A DNA stretch of 64,000 bases from Pseudomonadota bacterium (GTDB taxonomy: Bacteria > Desulfobacterota > Binatia > UBA9968): the NCBI GenBank assembly GCA_021324155.1, contig JAJPJQ010000036.1, forward strand, positions 1 to 64,000, in the 5' to 3' direction. Made by a program: the position numbers and the translations under genes. Positions 47,408 through 57,543 of this stretch are shown piece by piece. How positions within the stretch are numbered: the stretch's first letter is position 1; each line of letters opens with the position of its first letter. Under the pieces are notes generated by a model that was not told where the DNA came from, ran no database searches, and worked only from the letters and a program-made list of their open reading frames with translations.

Positions 47408-50400
47408 ATGAATGCCATCCATATCCGCGGCGCGAAGCAGAACAACCTCAAGAATATCGACATCGATATTCCGCTGAACGCGCTAACGGTGGTCACGGGC
47501 GTCAGCGGCTCGGGTAAATCCACCCTCGCCTTCGACATCCTCTACGCCGAAGGGCAGCGGCGCTACGTCGAGAGCTTCTCAGCCTACGCGCGGCAGTTCC
47601 TCGACCGCATGGACAAGCCCGACGTCGACAGCATCGAAGGCATTCCGCCGACGATCGCGATCGATCAGCGCCGGCCGGTCAAGACCTCCCGCTCGACCGT
47701 CGGCACGATGACGGAGCTGCACGACCACTTCAAGCTCTTGTTCGCCAAGGTCGCCGCGCTCTATTGCTCCGGCTGCGACCGGCTCGTCGAGCGCGACAGC
47801 GCGCAGAGCATTTTCAAGAAGCTCGCTGCGATCGCCGACGGCGCGCCGCTCATCGTCACGTTCCCGCTCGCGATCGCGTCGCTGCCGTGGACGGAGATCA
47901 AAGCGGGAATGCAGGGCGCCGGCTTTCACCGGCTGCTCGACGGAACGAGCATCCACGATATCGAAGAAATTGCCGAGCTGCCGGAGGGAACGGAAAAGAT
48001 CGAAGTTATCGCGGATCGGCTGATCTACCGCGCCCAGCAGCGCAAGCGTATCACCGGCTCCATCGAGCAGGCGCTGCAGTACGGCAAAGGCCGGGTCAGG
48101 CTCTATTATCCCGACGAGAGCTGGCGCGTCGAGCCCTTCAGCAGCCACTTTCACTGCGCGCACTGCGATCTGAGCTACCGGGATCCGACGCCCAACCTGT
48201 TTTCGTTCAACAGCCCGCTCGGCGCGTGCGAGACCTGTCGCGGCTTCGGCCGCGTCATCGACATCGATCTCGACCTCATCATTCCCGATCCGTCGAAGTC
48301 GCTCGCCGACGGCGCGATCAAGCCCTGGCGCACCAAGCAGCGGCGCATGACGCGCCTGCTGGATTTCTGCGAGCGCAAGCGCATTCCCGCGAAAAAACCG
48401 TACGGCGAATTAAGCGACAAACAAAAACAGCTCGTTATCGAAGGCGACGGCCAGTACAAGGGCATCCGCGGCTGGTTCCAGCGCCTGGAGCGGAAGAGCT
48501 ACCGCATGCACGTGCGCGTGTTTCTCGCGCGCTACCGCGCCTATCTCCTCTGCCCGGAGTGCCGCGGCTCGCGCCTGAAGCCCGACGCTCTCAACTTCCG
48601 CATCGACGGCAAGAATATCTTCGAGATCAACTCGATGAGCGTCGGCGAGGCCCACCGTTTTTTCGAGAATCTCCATCTCAACACGCAGAGCGATCCGGTC
48701 GCGCGCATGATCCTCGACGAGATCCGCCGCCGGCTGAATTATTTGATGGGCGTCGGCCTCGAATATCTCACGCTCGACCGCCAGTCGCGCACGCTTTCCG
48801 GCGGCGAGCTCGAGCGCGTCGATCTCACGACCGCGATCGGCTCGTCGCTCGTCAACACGCTTTACGTGCTCGACGAGCCGTCGATCGGCCTCCATCCGCG
48901 CGACAGCCGGCGTCTGGTCGAGATCCTGCGCGATCTGCGCGCCAACAACAACACCGTCGTGGTGGTCGAACACGATCCCGAGATCATCAAAGAGAGCGAC
49001 TACATCATCGACTTGGGTCCCAAGGCCGGCGAGCAGGGCGGCCGCGTCGTCTACGCCGGCCCGTACCGGAATCTGCTGGCCGACCGCGAGTCGCTGACAG
49101 CCGCGTACCTCGCGGAGCGCCGGACGATTCCCTTCCCGTCGCGGCGGCGGAAGCCGATTTCCCAGCGCCGGATCCGCATCTTCGGCGCGGCGGCGAATAA
49201 TTTGAAAAAAGTCGATGTCGACATCCCGCTCGGGCTTTTCGTTTGCATCACCGGCGTCTCCGGCTCGGGCAAATCGAGCCTGGTCGACGAGGTCATTTGC
49301 CGCAACCTGCGGAAGCTCAAGGAATCTTCCGGCGCGCCGGTCACGCACTGCGAGCGCGTAGAGGGCGTGGAGAAAATCTCCGAGGTGATTCTCGTCGACC
49401 AATCGCCGGTCGGCACGACGCCGCGCGCGAACCCGGCGACCTACATGAAGGTCTTCGACCCGATCCGCAAGCTCTTTGCCAACGCCGATCTCTCGAAGCT
49501 CCGCGGCTACACGCCGTCGACGTTTTCGTTCAACGTCGAGGGCGGGCGCTGCGAGACCTGCCGCGGCGAAGGATACGAAAAAGTCGAGATGCAGTTTCTC
49601 TCCGACGTTTACACCTCCTGTCCCGAATGCCAGGGGAGCCGCTTCCGTCAGGAGATACTCGAAGTCACCTACCGCGGCCGCACGATTCACGACGTGCTCA
49701 ACATGACGGTGACCGAAGCGATCGAGTTTTTCAAAGACACAACCGAGGTCGAGTACGGGCTGAGGCCGCTGCGCGACGTCGGACTCGACTACGTGCGCCT
49801 GGGGCAGCCGCTCACGACGCTCTCGGGCGGCGAGTCGCAGCGCCTGAAGCTCGCGGCGCACATGGCGCGCGCGCGGAAATCGGGCACACTGTTCATCTTC
49901 GACGAGCCGACGACCGGCCTGCATTTCCACGACATCGAGAAGCTGCTGCGCGCGCTCGGCGAATTGACCGATCAGGGCCATTCGGTCGTCGTGATCGAGC
50001 ACAATATGGAAGTGATCAAGTGCGCGGATCACATCATCGATCTCGGCCCCGAAGGCGGCGTCGCGGGCGGCGAGATCGTCGCGACCGGCACGCCGGAAGA
50101 GATCGCGCAGTGCGAGCGCTCGCATACCGGCAGATATTTGAAGCCCTATCTCAAGCGCGGCGGCGCCTCGCCCTACGCGTCCGAGTTCGAAAAGCTTCCG
50201 CTCGCGGCCGAGGCCGCAGACTCGTACGGCGGTGACGGCGCGATCCGCGTCGTCGGCGCGAAGGAGCATAATCTCAAAAACATCAACGTCGACATCCCGC
50301 GCGACCGCTTCGTCGTCATCACCGGCCTCAGCGGCTCGGGAAAATCCTCGCTCGCCTTCGACATCATCTACGCCGAGGGGCAGCGGCGCTACATCGACAG

Positions 50401-53071
50401 CCTGTCGGCCTATGCGCGGCAGTTCTTGAACATCATGGACCGGCCGAATGTCGATCTATTGACCGGCATCCCGCCGACGGTGGCGATCGAGCAGCGCATG
50501 AGCCAGGGCGGCAGAAAATCGACCGTCGCGACGGTAACGGAAATATATCACTACTTGCGCCTTCTCTACTCCAAGCTGGGCGAGCAGCACTGCGTGCAGT
50601 GCGACCGGCCGATCCGCTCGCTGACGAAGAGCCAGATTCTCGACCGCATCTCGCGCGTCCACCGCGGCAAGGAAGTCGCGGTGCTGAGCCCGATCGTTCG
50701 GGGCCGCAAAGGCTTTCATAAAGAAGTCATCACGGGCGCGCTGAAGCTCGGGTACAAGCGCGCGCGCATCGACGGCCGCGTGATCGATCTGCGGTCGCCC
50801 AAGCTCGTCAGCGGTCTCGAGCGCTACCGGGAGCACGATGTCGACATCGTCATCGGACAGGCGAAGGCCGGCGGGCGCGAAGTCGAGGCGATGGTCGAGC
50901 AGGGACTGAGACTCGGCAACGGCGTCGTCCACCTCATTACGCGCTCCGGCGAGCACGTCTACAATCAGCGGCTCTTCTGCCTGCACTGCGGCGTCGGCTA
51001 CGAGCCGCTCGATCCGCGGCTGTTTTCCTTCAACAGCCGCCAGGGCGCGTGCGCGGACTGCAACGGCATGGGCTTCAACATGGAGTTCGTGCCCGAGCTG
51101 ATCGTCGGCGACCCGCGCCGCTCGCTCGAGGATATTCTGTCCGCGTGGTCGGACAATGCTTTCATCAGCGCGGGGGAGCTGAAGCGGCGGCAGGAAGATC
51201 TGCTGCGCGAGCTCAAAAAGTCGCGCGTCAGCCTCGACGCGCCGTTCTCGCGTCTCAGCAAGAAAAAGCGCGAGATGATCGTCCACGGCGACGGCAACGG
51301 CTTCGTCGGCCTGGTGCCCTATTTCAAGGAATTGCGCGAGGGCGCGGAGAACGGCCTCGCGGGTTGGCTGGAACAGTTCATGGCCGAATCGGCGTGCGCC
51401 GGCTGCGGCGGCAGGCGGCTTAACCGCCGCGCACAGGCCGTCAAGGTGAACGGACGCGCGATCGGCGAAGTGACGGAGCTCTCGGTCGACGACGCGCGAC
51501 GACATTTCGCCAAATTCGAGCTGAATGGCAACGGCGCCGGCGCGGCGCGCGACCGCGCGATTACGGAAAAAGTTTTGCGCGAGATCCGCCAGCGGTTGGA
51601 TTTTCTCGCCGAGGTCGGGCTGCCCTATCTCACGCTCGATCGCCGCGCCGACACTCTGTCCGGCGGCGAGGCGCAGCGGATCCGGCTCGCGGCGCAGTTG
51701 GGTTCGAACCTCCGCGGCGTTTGTTACGTTCTCGACGAGCCGACGATCGGACTCCATCCGCGCGACAACGGCATGCTGCTGGAGACGCTCAAAAAACTCG
51801 AGCGGGCCGGCAACAGCGTGCTCGTCGTCGAGCACGACGAGGCGACGATCGAGGCGGCCGACCTGATTGTCGATCTAGGCCCCGGCGCCGGCGTCCGCGG
51901 CGGCAATCTCGTCGCGATCGGCACGCCGGACGAGATCCGGCAGAATCCCGCTTCGCTCACCGGCGTGTTCCTCAACACGCCGAAAAAAAGAATCTGGCCG
52001 CCGCGCCTGTTCGCCGGCTCGACATGGCTCACGATCCGCGGCGCGAAGGAGCACAATCTAAAAAATATCGACGTCAAGCTGCCGCTCGGCGCCTGGAGCT
52101 GCGTGACCGGCATCTCCGGCTCGGGCAAGAGCACGCTGGTGAAGGAAGTCCTCTATAAGGGGCTCAAGCAGAAGCTCGGCCAATTCGCCGGACGCCCGGG
52201 CGCGCACAAGGACATTACCGGCTGGCAGGCCGTCGAGCGCATCGTCGAGGTCGACCAGAGCCCGATCGGCAAGACGCCGCGCTCGATTCCCGCCTCGTAC
52301 GTCGGTTTCCTCGACGAGATCCGGCGCGTCTTCGCGCTCACGCCGGAAGCGCGGCTCCGCGGCTACGCTCCGAATCGCTTCTCGTTCAATGTCTCGGGCG
52401 GGCGCTGCGAGGTCTGCGCGGGCCAGGGAAAAATCCGCAAGGAGATGAGTTTCCTACCAGACGTCTTCCTCGACTGCGACGCGTGCGGCGGCCAGCGCTT
52501 CAACGAGGAGACGCTGGCGATCCGCTACAACGACAAGAGCATGGGCGATGTGCTTGCGATGACGGTCGAGGAGGCGGTGGAGTTTTTCCGCGCCCTGCCC
52601 AAGGTGATGCGTCCGCTTCAGATCTTGAACGACATCGGCATGGGGTACATCACACTCGGCCAGGCGAGCAACACACTCTCGGGCGGCGAAGCGCAGCGCA
52701 TCAAGCTCGCCTACGAGTTGGGCAAGGAATCGCGCGGTAAGACGCTCTATGTGCTCGACGAGCCGACCACCGGCCTGCATTTCGCCGATGTCGAGAAGCT
52801 GATCCAGATCCTGCACCGCCTCGTCGACATGGGCAACACCGTGCTCACGATCGAGCACAACCTCGAGATCATCAAGGAGGCCGACTACCTCGTCGACCTC
52901 GGGCCCGAGGGCGGCGAGAACGGCGGCGAGCTCGTCGCGTGCGGCACGCCGCTCGATGTAATCCGGGACGGCAAGCGCTCACACACGGCGCGCTACCTGC
53001 GCGAGTACTTGAACGGCAACGGAGAGAAAGTCGCCGAGGCGACTGCCAACACGCTATCGACGGCGGTATGA
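47408..53071 (+). CDS. uvrA: double-length UvrA excinuclease subunit
   Basis: An 1887-residue protein made of two complete UvrA units (about 1-940 and 945-1887; a usual UvrA is about 940). Four Walker A motifs are intact at about residues 31, 615, 972 and 1567 (GxSGSGKS). The ABC signatures are near 461, 803, 1416 and 1756; the first is atypical ([16 protein letters not shown]) while the others read LSGGE(A/S)QR(I/L). Both units carry the CxxC-CxxC zinc module (GGRCETC, GGRCEVC). UvrA recognises bulky DNA lesions as a dimer; here the dimer would be covalent. This dimeric form is known in some bacteria. Confidence 0.95.
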   Translation: MNAIHIRGAKQNNLKNIDIDIPLNALTVVTGVSGSGKSTLAFDILYAEGQRRYVESFSAYARQFLDRMDKPDVDSIEGIPPTIAIDQRRPVKTSRSTVGTMTELHDHFKLLFAKVAALYCSGCDRLVERDSAQSIFKKLAAIADGAPLIVTFPLAIASLPWTEIKAGMQGAGFHRLLDGTSIHDIEEIAELPEGTEKIEVIADRLIYRAQQRKRITGSIEQALQYGKGRVRLYYPDESWRVEPFSSHFHCAHCDLSYRDPTPNLFSFNSPLGACETCRGFGRVIDIDLDLIIPDPSKSLADGAIKPWRTKQRRMTRLLDFCERKRIPAKKPYGELSDKQKQLVIEGDGQYKGIRGWFQRLERKSYRMHVRVFLARYRAYLLCPECRGSRLKPDALNFRIDGKNIFEINSMSVGEAHRFFENLHLNTQSDPVARMILDEIRRRLNYLMGVGLEYLTLDRQSRTLSGGELERVDLTTAIGSSLVNTLYVLDEPSIGLHPRDSRRLVEILRDLRANNNTVVVVEHDPEIIKESDYIIDLGPKAGEQGGRVVYAGPYRNLLADRESLTAAYLAERRTIPFPSRRRKPISQRRIRIFGAAANNLKKVDVDIPLGLFVCITGVSGSGKSSLVDEVICRNLRKLKESSGAPVTHCERVEGVEKISEVILVDQSPVGTTPRANPATYMKVFDPIRKLFANADLSKLRGYTPSTFSFNVEGGRCETCRGEGYEKVEMQFLSDVYTSCPECQGSRFRQEILEVTYRGRTIHDVLNMTVTEAIEFFKDTTEVEYGLRPLRDVGLDYVRLGQPLTTLSGGESQRLKLAAHMARARKSGTLFIFDEPTTGLHFHDIEKLLRALGELTDQGHSVVVIEHNMEVIKCADHIIDLGPEGGVAGGEIVATGTPEEIAQCERSHTGRYLKPYLKRGGASPYASEFEKLPLAAEAADSYGGDGAIRVVGAKEHNLKNINVDIPRDRFVVITGLSGSGKSSLAFDIIYAEGQRRYIDSLSAYARQFLNIMDRPNVDLLTGIPPTVAIEQRMSQGGRKSTVATVTEIYHYLRLLYSKLGEQHCVQCDRPIRSLTKSQILDRISRVHRGKEVAVLSPIVRGRKGFHKEVITGALKLGYKRARIDGRVIDLRSPKLVSGLERYREHDVDIVIGQAKAGGREVEAMVEQGLRLGNGVVHLITRSGEHVYNQRLFCLHCGVGYEPLDPRLFSFNSRQGACADCNGMGFNMEFVPELIVGDPRRSLEDILSAWSDNAFISAGELKRRQEDLLRELKKSRVSLDAPFSRLSKKKREMIVHGDGNGFVGLVPYFKELREGAENGLAGWLEQFMAESACAGCGGRRLNRRAQAVKVNGRAIGEVTELSVDDARRHFAKFELNGNGAGAARDRAITEKVLREIRQRLDFLAEVGLPYLTLDRRADTLSGGEAQRIRLAAQLGSNLRGVCYVLDEPTIGLHPRDNGMLLETLKKLERAGNSVLVVEHDEATIEAADLIVDLGPGAGVRGGNLVAIGTPDEIRQNPASLTGVFLNTPKKRIWPPRLFAGSTWLTIRGAKEHNLKNIDVKLPLGAWSCVTGISGSGKSTLVKEVLYKGLKQKLGQFAGRPGAHKDITGWQAVERIVEVDQSPIGKTPRSIPASYVGFLDEIRRVFALTPEARLRGYAPNRFSFNVSGGRCEVCAGQGKIRKEMSFLPDVFLDCDACGGQRFNEETLAIRYNDKSMGDVLAMTVEEAVEFFRALPKVMRPLQILNDIGMGYITLGQASNTLSGGEAQRIKLAYELGKESRGKTLYVLDEPTTGLHFADVEKLIQILHRLVDMGNTVLTIEHNLEIIKEADYLVDLGPEGGENGGELVACGTPLDVIRDGKRSHTARYLREYLNGNGEKVAEATANTLSTAV

Positions 53072-53389
53072 GCTCTCGCGCGCGACAGCAATCGCTCGCC
53101 TCGCCCATTCGGCGAGCTGGTCGCGATCTTCGAGAACCTCAACGGGAACTTCGTAATAATTTTTTAGCGTTTGCTTCGCGTTCGGGCGAAACGGCTTCAT
53201 TCGGCTCCTCCGATAAAGCGCGGCGGAGTGCGCGTTGGTTTTAAAATAGAGATGGCCCTTGGCGACAATCCCGAAGAAAATCTCTTCCTGATAAATCCCA
53301 TGGCCGCCGAACATTGCGCGGCAATCGATATCGGGCAGATCGCCCAGCTGATCTATAATATAGTCCGCGAAGTAATCGTCCCGCGCCAT
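53054..53389 (-). CDS. TfoX N-terminal domain protein
   Basis: A 111-residue protein of the TfoX/Sxy N-terminal type: RAMFGGHGIYQEEIFFGIV and LYFKTN are characteristic. Single-domain members are widespread and of uncertain role; the competence function of Sxy cannot be assumed. ATG 53389 gives MARDDYFADYI; upstream codons in the frame overlap the GST gene. Its 3' end overlaps the convergent uvrA by 18 nt. Confidence 0.82.
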   Translation of the reverse strand: MARDDYFADYIIDQLGDLPDIDCRAMFGGHGIYQEEIFFGIVAKGHLYFKTNAHSAALYRRSRMKPFRPNAKQTLKNYYEVPVEVLEDRDQLAEWARRAIAVARESSYRRR

Positions 53390-53394
53390 CGATG

Positions 53395-54018
53395 TCACGA
53401 CGGCATCGGCGGCAGCGCCTTCTTCCAGGCGTCGAGCGCCGCGATCCGCGCATACCATGCGCGGATGTTGGAATAATTCTCGAGCGGATAACGTCCCGGC
53501 CCGGCATAGACCAGCATCGCTGCGACGGAGAAATCCGCGAGCGTGAGATTATCTCCGACGATGAATTTCCGACCTTGCAAGTGGCTGTCGAGCACGGCGG
53601 CCGATGCGTTAAATAATTCCGTGCCTTCTTTGATCTTCGCGGGGTCGGGCGCGCCGAGATTGAGGAACTTTTTGATCAAATTCTCCCAGACGAGCATGCC
53701 CGCGCCGCGGTTCCACTGCGACGCCTGCCAGAACTGCCAGCGCGTGATGTCGGCGCGCGCCCGAAGATCGTCCGGCCAGAGCGAGTTCGCTTTCTGCGAA
53801 GCGATATACTGCATGATGGCGTTCGATTCGGAGAGCTTGAAATCGCCGTCGACGAGCGCCGGCACGCGCCCGTTGGCATTGATATTGAGGTATTCGAGCT
53901 GCCTTTGCGCGCCTTTCATGAGATCGACGAGCTCGATGTCGAGCGCGATGCCTAACTGGTTGGCCGTGGCGAGCACGTCGACGCAGTTGGGCGAATTGGG
54001 ATGATAGTAAAGCTTCAT
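53395..54018 (-). CDS. glutathione S-transferase family protein
   Basis: A 207-residue GST. Thioredoxin-like N-domain: KLYYHPNSPNCVDVLATAN, GRVPALVDGD and LSESNAIMQYIA (glutathione-binding Ser). Helical C-domain: LADFSVAAMLVYA with the N-capping Asp. A consensus AGGAGGC site precedes ATG 54018. Upstream codons in this frame lie antisense to or inside MOSC and were rejected. Substrate unknown. It lies 5 nt before the TfoX-like gene. Confidence 0.88.
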   Translation of the reverse strand: MKLYYHPNSPNCVDVLATANQLGIALDIELVDLMKGAQRQLEYLNINANGRVPALVDGDFKLSESNAIMQYIASQKANSLWPDDLRARADITRWQFWQASQWNRGAGMLVWENLIKKFLNLGAPDPAKIKEGTELFNASAAVLDSHLQGRKFIVGDNLTLADFSVAAMLVYAGPGRYPLENYSNIRAWYARIAALDAWKKALPPMPS

Positions 54019-54035
54019 AGACGCCTCCTGAAAGA

Positions 54036-54506
54036 TTATTTCACTTCGATCGCGTCGCCGGCGCGGATCACACCGTCGGCGAGGATTTCGGCGTTCAAGC
54101 CGCCGCGATGGACGAGGCCGCGCATGACCCCCGGCTCGGTGAGTTTTTGCAGATACGCGCACGGCTCACAGAGGCGGATGCCGCGAAACCGAACGGCGCC
54201 GATCGCGAACTCGCGCCCGACGAGATGGTTGAGCGACACGCCGCGCGTCATGATGTTGCGCCGGCTCGCGCCGGGCGCGAGCTCGATGCCGTAGTCGCGC
54301 TTCAGCGCTTCGAGCGCCTCGCTCTCGATCAGCGTCGCCTCGGCGCCGGGATCGTACTTGGGCTTGGAGTAGGTGCCGTGACCCGAGAAGTAACGATCCC
54401 CTTCCAGACCTTTTCCCGCGACCGCGCGGGCTTCCGGCACTTGCCTCACCGGCGCGCCGCCGGCCCCGGCAAGATGGATCGAAACGACGGTTCCGCTGCC
54501 GCTCAT
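54036..54506 (-). CDS. MOSC domain protein
   Basis: A 156-residue MOSC protein: KGLEGDRYFSGHGTY near the start, the block RRNIMTRGVSLNHLVGREF, and the conserved Cys in RLCEPCAYLQ. MOSC domains bind molybdenum cofactor or sulfur carriers (relatives YiiM, MOCS C-terminal). Its start overlaps the stop of the PEP-mutase family gene as ATGA, so the two are translationally coupled. A Mo-enzyme is encoded at 43.6 kb, though any link is inference. Confidence 0.87.
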   Translation of the reverse strand: MSGSGTVVSIHLAGAGGAPVRQVPEARAVAGKGLEGDRYFSGHGTYSKPKYDPGAEATLIESEALEALKRDYGIELAPGASRRNIMTRGVSLNHLVGREFAIGAVRFRGIRLCEPCAYLQKLTEPGVMRGLVHRGGLNAEILADGVIRAGDAIEVK

Positions 54507-55360
54507 TTTGCCTTCCGCACCAGCGCCGCGACTTCCGGCGTCGTGAGGCCTTCTTTCAGCGCGGTCACCGTGCCGCGCTCGCGAATCTCCTGCGCGAGCT
54601 TCTTGGTGGCGCCGATCGCCGCTTTAAGAAACGCAGAGCCGTAGCTGACGCGCGCAAGGCCTATTTCCTGCAGCTCGGCTACGCTCGGGCTTTCCGGCCC
54701 CGCGAGGATGCTGACGGGCGCATGAATCTCTTTCACCAGCCGCGCGATCGTGTCGCGCGCGGGGACTTGCAAGAAAAAGATGCAGTCGCCGCCGGCTTCC
54801 GCGTAGGCGTTGCCGCGGCGGATCGCCTCGTCGAGCGCTTTCTTCGGATCGTCTTTCATGACCATGAAGGCATCGACGCGCGCGTTCAGGAAGAATTCGC
54901 TCCCGAGCGCCCGCTTCGCCTCCATGACGGCGGCGATGCTTTCGAGCTGCGCGCCGAGGTCGACGAGGCCGCGGCCGACGCCGCCCTTGCCGCCGGCGCC
55001 GTCTTCAAGGTTCATGCCCGCCGCGCCCCGCGCAACCAGGCCGCGCACCGTAGCGGCGACGTCACCGTAGCCGCGCTCCGCGTCGGCATTCACAGGCAAT
55101 GAGACCGCCGCGGCGATGTCGCCGGTGATGTCGAGGAAGCCTTCGCGGCTCAGAACCTCGCCGTCGGCGTAGCCGACCGACGCGGCGATGCCGCCGCTCG
55201 TCCCCTGGATTGCCGGAAATCCCATCTGCTCGAACAGCCGCGCGCTCAGCACGTCGTACGCGCCAGGCATCACGAGAATCTCGGGCGCGCGGACGAGTTC
55301 CCTCAGCCGGCGGCTCTTCGCGTTCGCCGCGGCGATGACTTCATTCGGAATGGACTCCAT
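54503..55360 (-). CDS. isocitrate lyase/PEP mutase family protein
   Basis: A 285-residue (beta/alpha)8 protein of the PrpB/PEP mutase superfamily: MPGAYDVLSARLFEQMGF, PVNADAERGYGD (metal-binding Asp/Glu) and GAAGMNLEDGAGG. The KKCGH loop of isocitrate lyases is absent, so methylisocitrate lyase activity is doubtful; oxaloacetate decarboxylase or PEP-mutase-like hydrolase activity is possible. AGGAGG precedes ATG 55360. Confidence 0.85.
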   Translation of the reverse strand: MESIPNEVIAAANAKSRRLRELVRAPEILVMPGAYDVLSARLFEQMGFPAIQGTSGGIAASVGYADGEVLSREGFLDITGDIAAAVSLPVNADAERGYGDVAATVRGLVARGAAGMNLEDGAGGKGGVGRGLVDLGAQLESIAAVMEAKRALGSEFFLNARVDAFMVMKDDPKKALDEAIRRGNAYAEAGGDCIFFLQVPARDTIARLVKEIHAPVSILAGPESPSVAELQEIGLARVSYGSAFLKAAIGATKKLAQEIRERGTVTALKEGLTTPEVAALVRKAK

Positions 55361-55427
55361 GATTCGCCTCCTGGGCTCAAAGGAATCATCCTAAAGCGCA
55401 TGAAGGCGCGGAGCAAGGGTCGGAAGA

Positions 55428-55811
55428 TTAAATCGGCACAGGCGTCGAGATGTGCTCGTGCACGATCAGCCAGTCGGCGCCGCGCTTCTCCCAGATCGCG
55501 GTGTGGCGGCAGTCGAGGTCGACCTTCGCGCCGGATTTTTCGGTGAACGAGAGATGAAACGTCAGCGTCATCCACGCGACGGCGCCGCGCCGGGTGATCT
55601 TCAGGTCGTTATTCGGAATCAGGCTGCCGGCGGAGATTTGGTCGAAGAAGAGCTTCTGCACGCCGGCCTTGTATTCGGCCCAGCCGCTGTATTGCATCGG
55701 CAGAACGTCGAAGAAGACGAGGCCGGCGTCCTTCGCATAGAAGGGCGCCGGCGCGTCGGTGTCGAGGGAATTCCACGCCGCGTAATACCGGGCCACGGTT
55801 TTCTCGTCCAT
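55428..55811 (-). CDS. SnoaL/NTF2-like protein
   Basis: A 127-residue cone-fold protein: TVARYYAAWNSLDTDAPAPF and the closing WEKRGADWLIVHEHIS are typical of the nuclear-transport-factor-2/SnoaL (ketosteroid isomerase-like) group. Cytosolic, no signal. ATG 55811 follows AAAGGA; an ATG ten codons upstream is less likely. It is the last of the minus-strand run that begins with the cupredoxin, 16 nt after the hemoglobin gene. Confidence 0.8.
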   Translation of the reverse strand: MDEKTVARYYAAWNSLDTDAPAPFYAKDAGLVFFDVLPMQYSGWAEYKAGVQKLFFDQISAGSLIPNNDLKITRRGAVAWMTLTFHLSFTEKSGAKVDLDCRHTAIWEKRGADWLIVHEHISTPVPI

Positions 55812-55827
55812 GGCAAATCCTTTCGCT

Positions 55828-56298
55828 CTATTTCTCGACAATGTCGGGCTTCAGGCTCGATGCGAGCGCGAGAAATTCCTGTTTCTCTTTGTCCGGCACT
55901 TTGAACTTATCGAGCGAGGCGACGAGGTGCTTGACCGTAAGCTGCCAGTCACTCTCGGTGATGCCGAGGCCGGCATGGACGGTCTTCATCGGCCGGCCGA
56001 TGTAGAGGCACGGCCCGCCGGTCGCCTGGCAGAACTGGTCGACGACGAGCTGGCGCAGCCGCTTCTGCGAATCGGCGCTCACGCCGACGAGAAACCGCGA
56101 GAGCTGCTTATCCGTTGCGAGGCGCGCGATGAAATCGTCGCTCACCGCCGCGATGGCGTCGTAGCCGCCCAGCCGTTTGTAAAGCGACGCGCCGGATTGC
56201 CCGCCCGCCGACTGCGCGGCGGAATTCGACGCGCAGCCACCGGTGAAAAAAAGGGCCAGCGATAGAACAATTGTTTTTATGGCAGTTTTACGATTCAT
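55828..56298 (-). CDS. truncated hemoglobin lipoprotein
   Basis: A 156-residue group I (trHbN) globin with an N-terminal lipoprotein signal (lipobox FTGGC, Cys near residue 22). Globin features: LYKRLGGYDAIAAVSDDF, and MKTVHAGLGI with the probable proximal His. A lipid-anchored extracytoplasmic trHb would bind O2 or NO in the periplasm. Neighbours encode a DUF420-like membrane protein, a helical lipoprotein and a cupredoxin. The globin call is firm; anchoring is read from the lipobox. Confidence 0.88.
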   Translation of the reverse strand: MNRKTAIKTIVLSLALFFTGGCASNSAAQSAGGQSGASLYKRLGGYDAIAAVSDDFIARLATDKQLSRFLVGVSADSQKRLRQLVVDQFCQATGGPCLYIGRPMKTVHAGLGITESDWQLTVKHLVASLDKFKVPDKEKQEFLALASSLKPDIVEK

Positions 56299-56322
56299 TC
56301 TGTCCCCTCCATGGAAGAAGAT

Positions 56323-56763
56323 TTAGAGCCAAATGTAATACGTCGCGACGCCGAAGCCAACGACGATCCACCACAACGCGAGTTCCGCGCGCATCCAGCG
56401 CCTGTAGTTGCTGAGTCGCAGGCGCTCCGGAAGGAGCTTCGTGCCGGCGGCAATAACGATATAGATGCCGAGGAGCTGCGCCGCGCCGCCGGCGGCAGCG
56501 TGCAGCGTCGCGATCGAATAATACGGCTTTGCCACTTCGACCGGCAGCCCGGGCAACACACCGTCACGAAATGCCGGCAGCATGATGCGAGCGATAAGCG
56601 CCACGTTCAGCAGCACGACCGCGCTCTGGCAGACGGCGTGGGCGCGATAATGCTTCCGCCGCGCCAGTGCCATGCCGACGCCGAGCGCAGAGGCCATCGA
56701 AAGCTGGAGCACGAGATTCAAATCGGAACCGAAGGAAGCGCCCGTGCCTAAAAAGCCGCCCAT
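56323..56763 (-). CDS. DUF420-like membrane protein
   Basis: A 146-residue integral membrane protein with four hydrophobic segments. Conserved-looking His/Tyr residues sit in KHYRAHAVCQS and AKPYYSIATLHAAAG, and the C-terminus (YRRWMRAELALWWIVVGFGV) resembles YozB/DUF420 proteins, which occur near heme-copper oxidase genes. It could bind heme or assist an oxidase (inference). GAGGGACG precedes the ATG; a terminator-like hairpin lies just upstream. Confidence 0.75.
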   Translation of the reverse strand: MGGFLGTGASFGSDLNLVLQLSMASALGVGMALARRKHYRAHAVCQSAVVLLNVALIARIMLPAFRDGVLPGLPVEVAKPYYSIATLHAAAGGAAQLLGIYIVIAAGTKLLPERLRLSNYRRWMRAELALWWIVVGFGVATYYIWL

Positions 56764-56775
56764 ACGTCCCTCTTT

Positions 56776-56810
56776 GAAAATGCGGCCGGGGCGCGAGCCC
56801 CGGCCGCATT
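56776..56810 (-). terminator. intrinsic terminator or attenuator
   Basis: A perfect 13-bp inverted repeat (AATGCGGCCGGGG at 56779-56791, CCCCGGCCGCATT at 56798-56810) with a 6-nt loop, followed on the minus strand by TTTTC. It ends the transcript of the helical lipoprotein gene and stands only 16 nt before the start of the DUF420-like gene, so it would control read-through into the hemoglobin genes. Confidence 0.8.
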
Positions 56811-56827
56811 GCCACCGCTATTCACAG

Positions 56828-57499
56828 CTACATGCCTGCGTAGCGGTCAGGGAATTGCTTCACGATCGCGTCCGCGAGCGGATCGGCGATCATGTGCATA
56901 TGACCGGTGGCGGTCCTGAGCAGCATGTAGGTCTTGTTGTAATCTTTCACCGCTTGCGCGTCGATCACGTCTTTTAGCGTCAGGATGTGCCCTTTGACAA
57001 GCTCGGCGACCGTCGCCTTCGGCAGATTGGGATTCGCCGAGCTCAAGAACGCGCCGAGGTCGTCGGTGTAGCCGACGAGCTCGTTCACCGCCTTGGTCTG
57101 CTTGGCTTTATCCTTGGTCGCAATGCCGACGGTGTAATCGACTACGAAGCCGATGTGCTTTCGCCACAGCGGCAGGAACGCTGCTTCGGCGTCCGCGCCG
57201 TAGACCGAGCCGACCGCTTTTGAGATCGCCACCGAGTTGGCGTCGAGCGCGCCCGCCGCCGCTTTGAATTCGGCGTCGCGCCCGCCGAGCGCCGCGCCGG
57301 TCGCGCTCGCGGCGAGCGACACGTGCTCGGCAAAAAGAATATTCAAGCCGCTGCGCAGATCGGCGGCCTTGCCGCTGCTCTGCATTATCGTCTTGTGATC
57401 CGATTCGGCCTCCGCCTTGGAAGCCATCGGGGCGCACGCCGTCGTGAGCAGGAAGCCCAGCGCTACCGCTCCGGTCAGTTTATGTGATTTCGTCTCCAT
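56828..57499 (-). CDS. exported helical repeat lipoprotein of unknown function
   Basis: A 223-residue protein with a lipoprotein-like signal (GFLLTTAC, Cys near 23). The body is two similar all-helical halves: LNILFAEHVSLAASATGAAL with KHIGFVVDYTVG in the first, and LVKGHILTLKDVIDAQAVK with GHMHMIADPLADAIVKQFPDRY in the second, each carrying His residues. Similar helical proteins occur near cupredoxins in Firmicutes, annotated vaguely as copper amine oxidase-like. Metal binding is inferred. GGAGAA precedes ATG 57499. Confidence 0.75.
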   Translation of the reverse strand: METKSHKLTGAVALGFLLTTACAPMASKAEAESDHKTIMQSSGKAADLRSGLNILFAEHVSLAASATGAALGGRDAEFKAAAGALDANSVAISKAVGSVYGADAEAAFLPLWRKHIGFVVDYTVGIATKDKAKQTKAVNELVGYTDDLGAFLSSANPNLPKATVAELVKGHILTLKDVIDAQAVKDYNKTYMLLRTATGHMHMIADPLADAIVKQFPDRYAGM

Positions 57500-57543
57500 C
57501 GAATTCTCCTTTCGCTTTGTGTTTTTAAGCGCCAACGGAATGT

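Noticed and set aside
48410-50269. A 619-codon minus-strand frame inside uvrA
   Set aside because: Antisense shadow of a conserved coding region with no motif of its own; same for the frame at 50456-51835.
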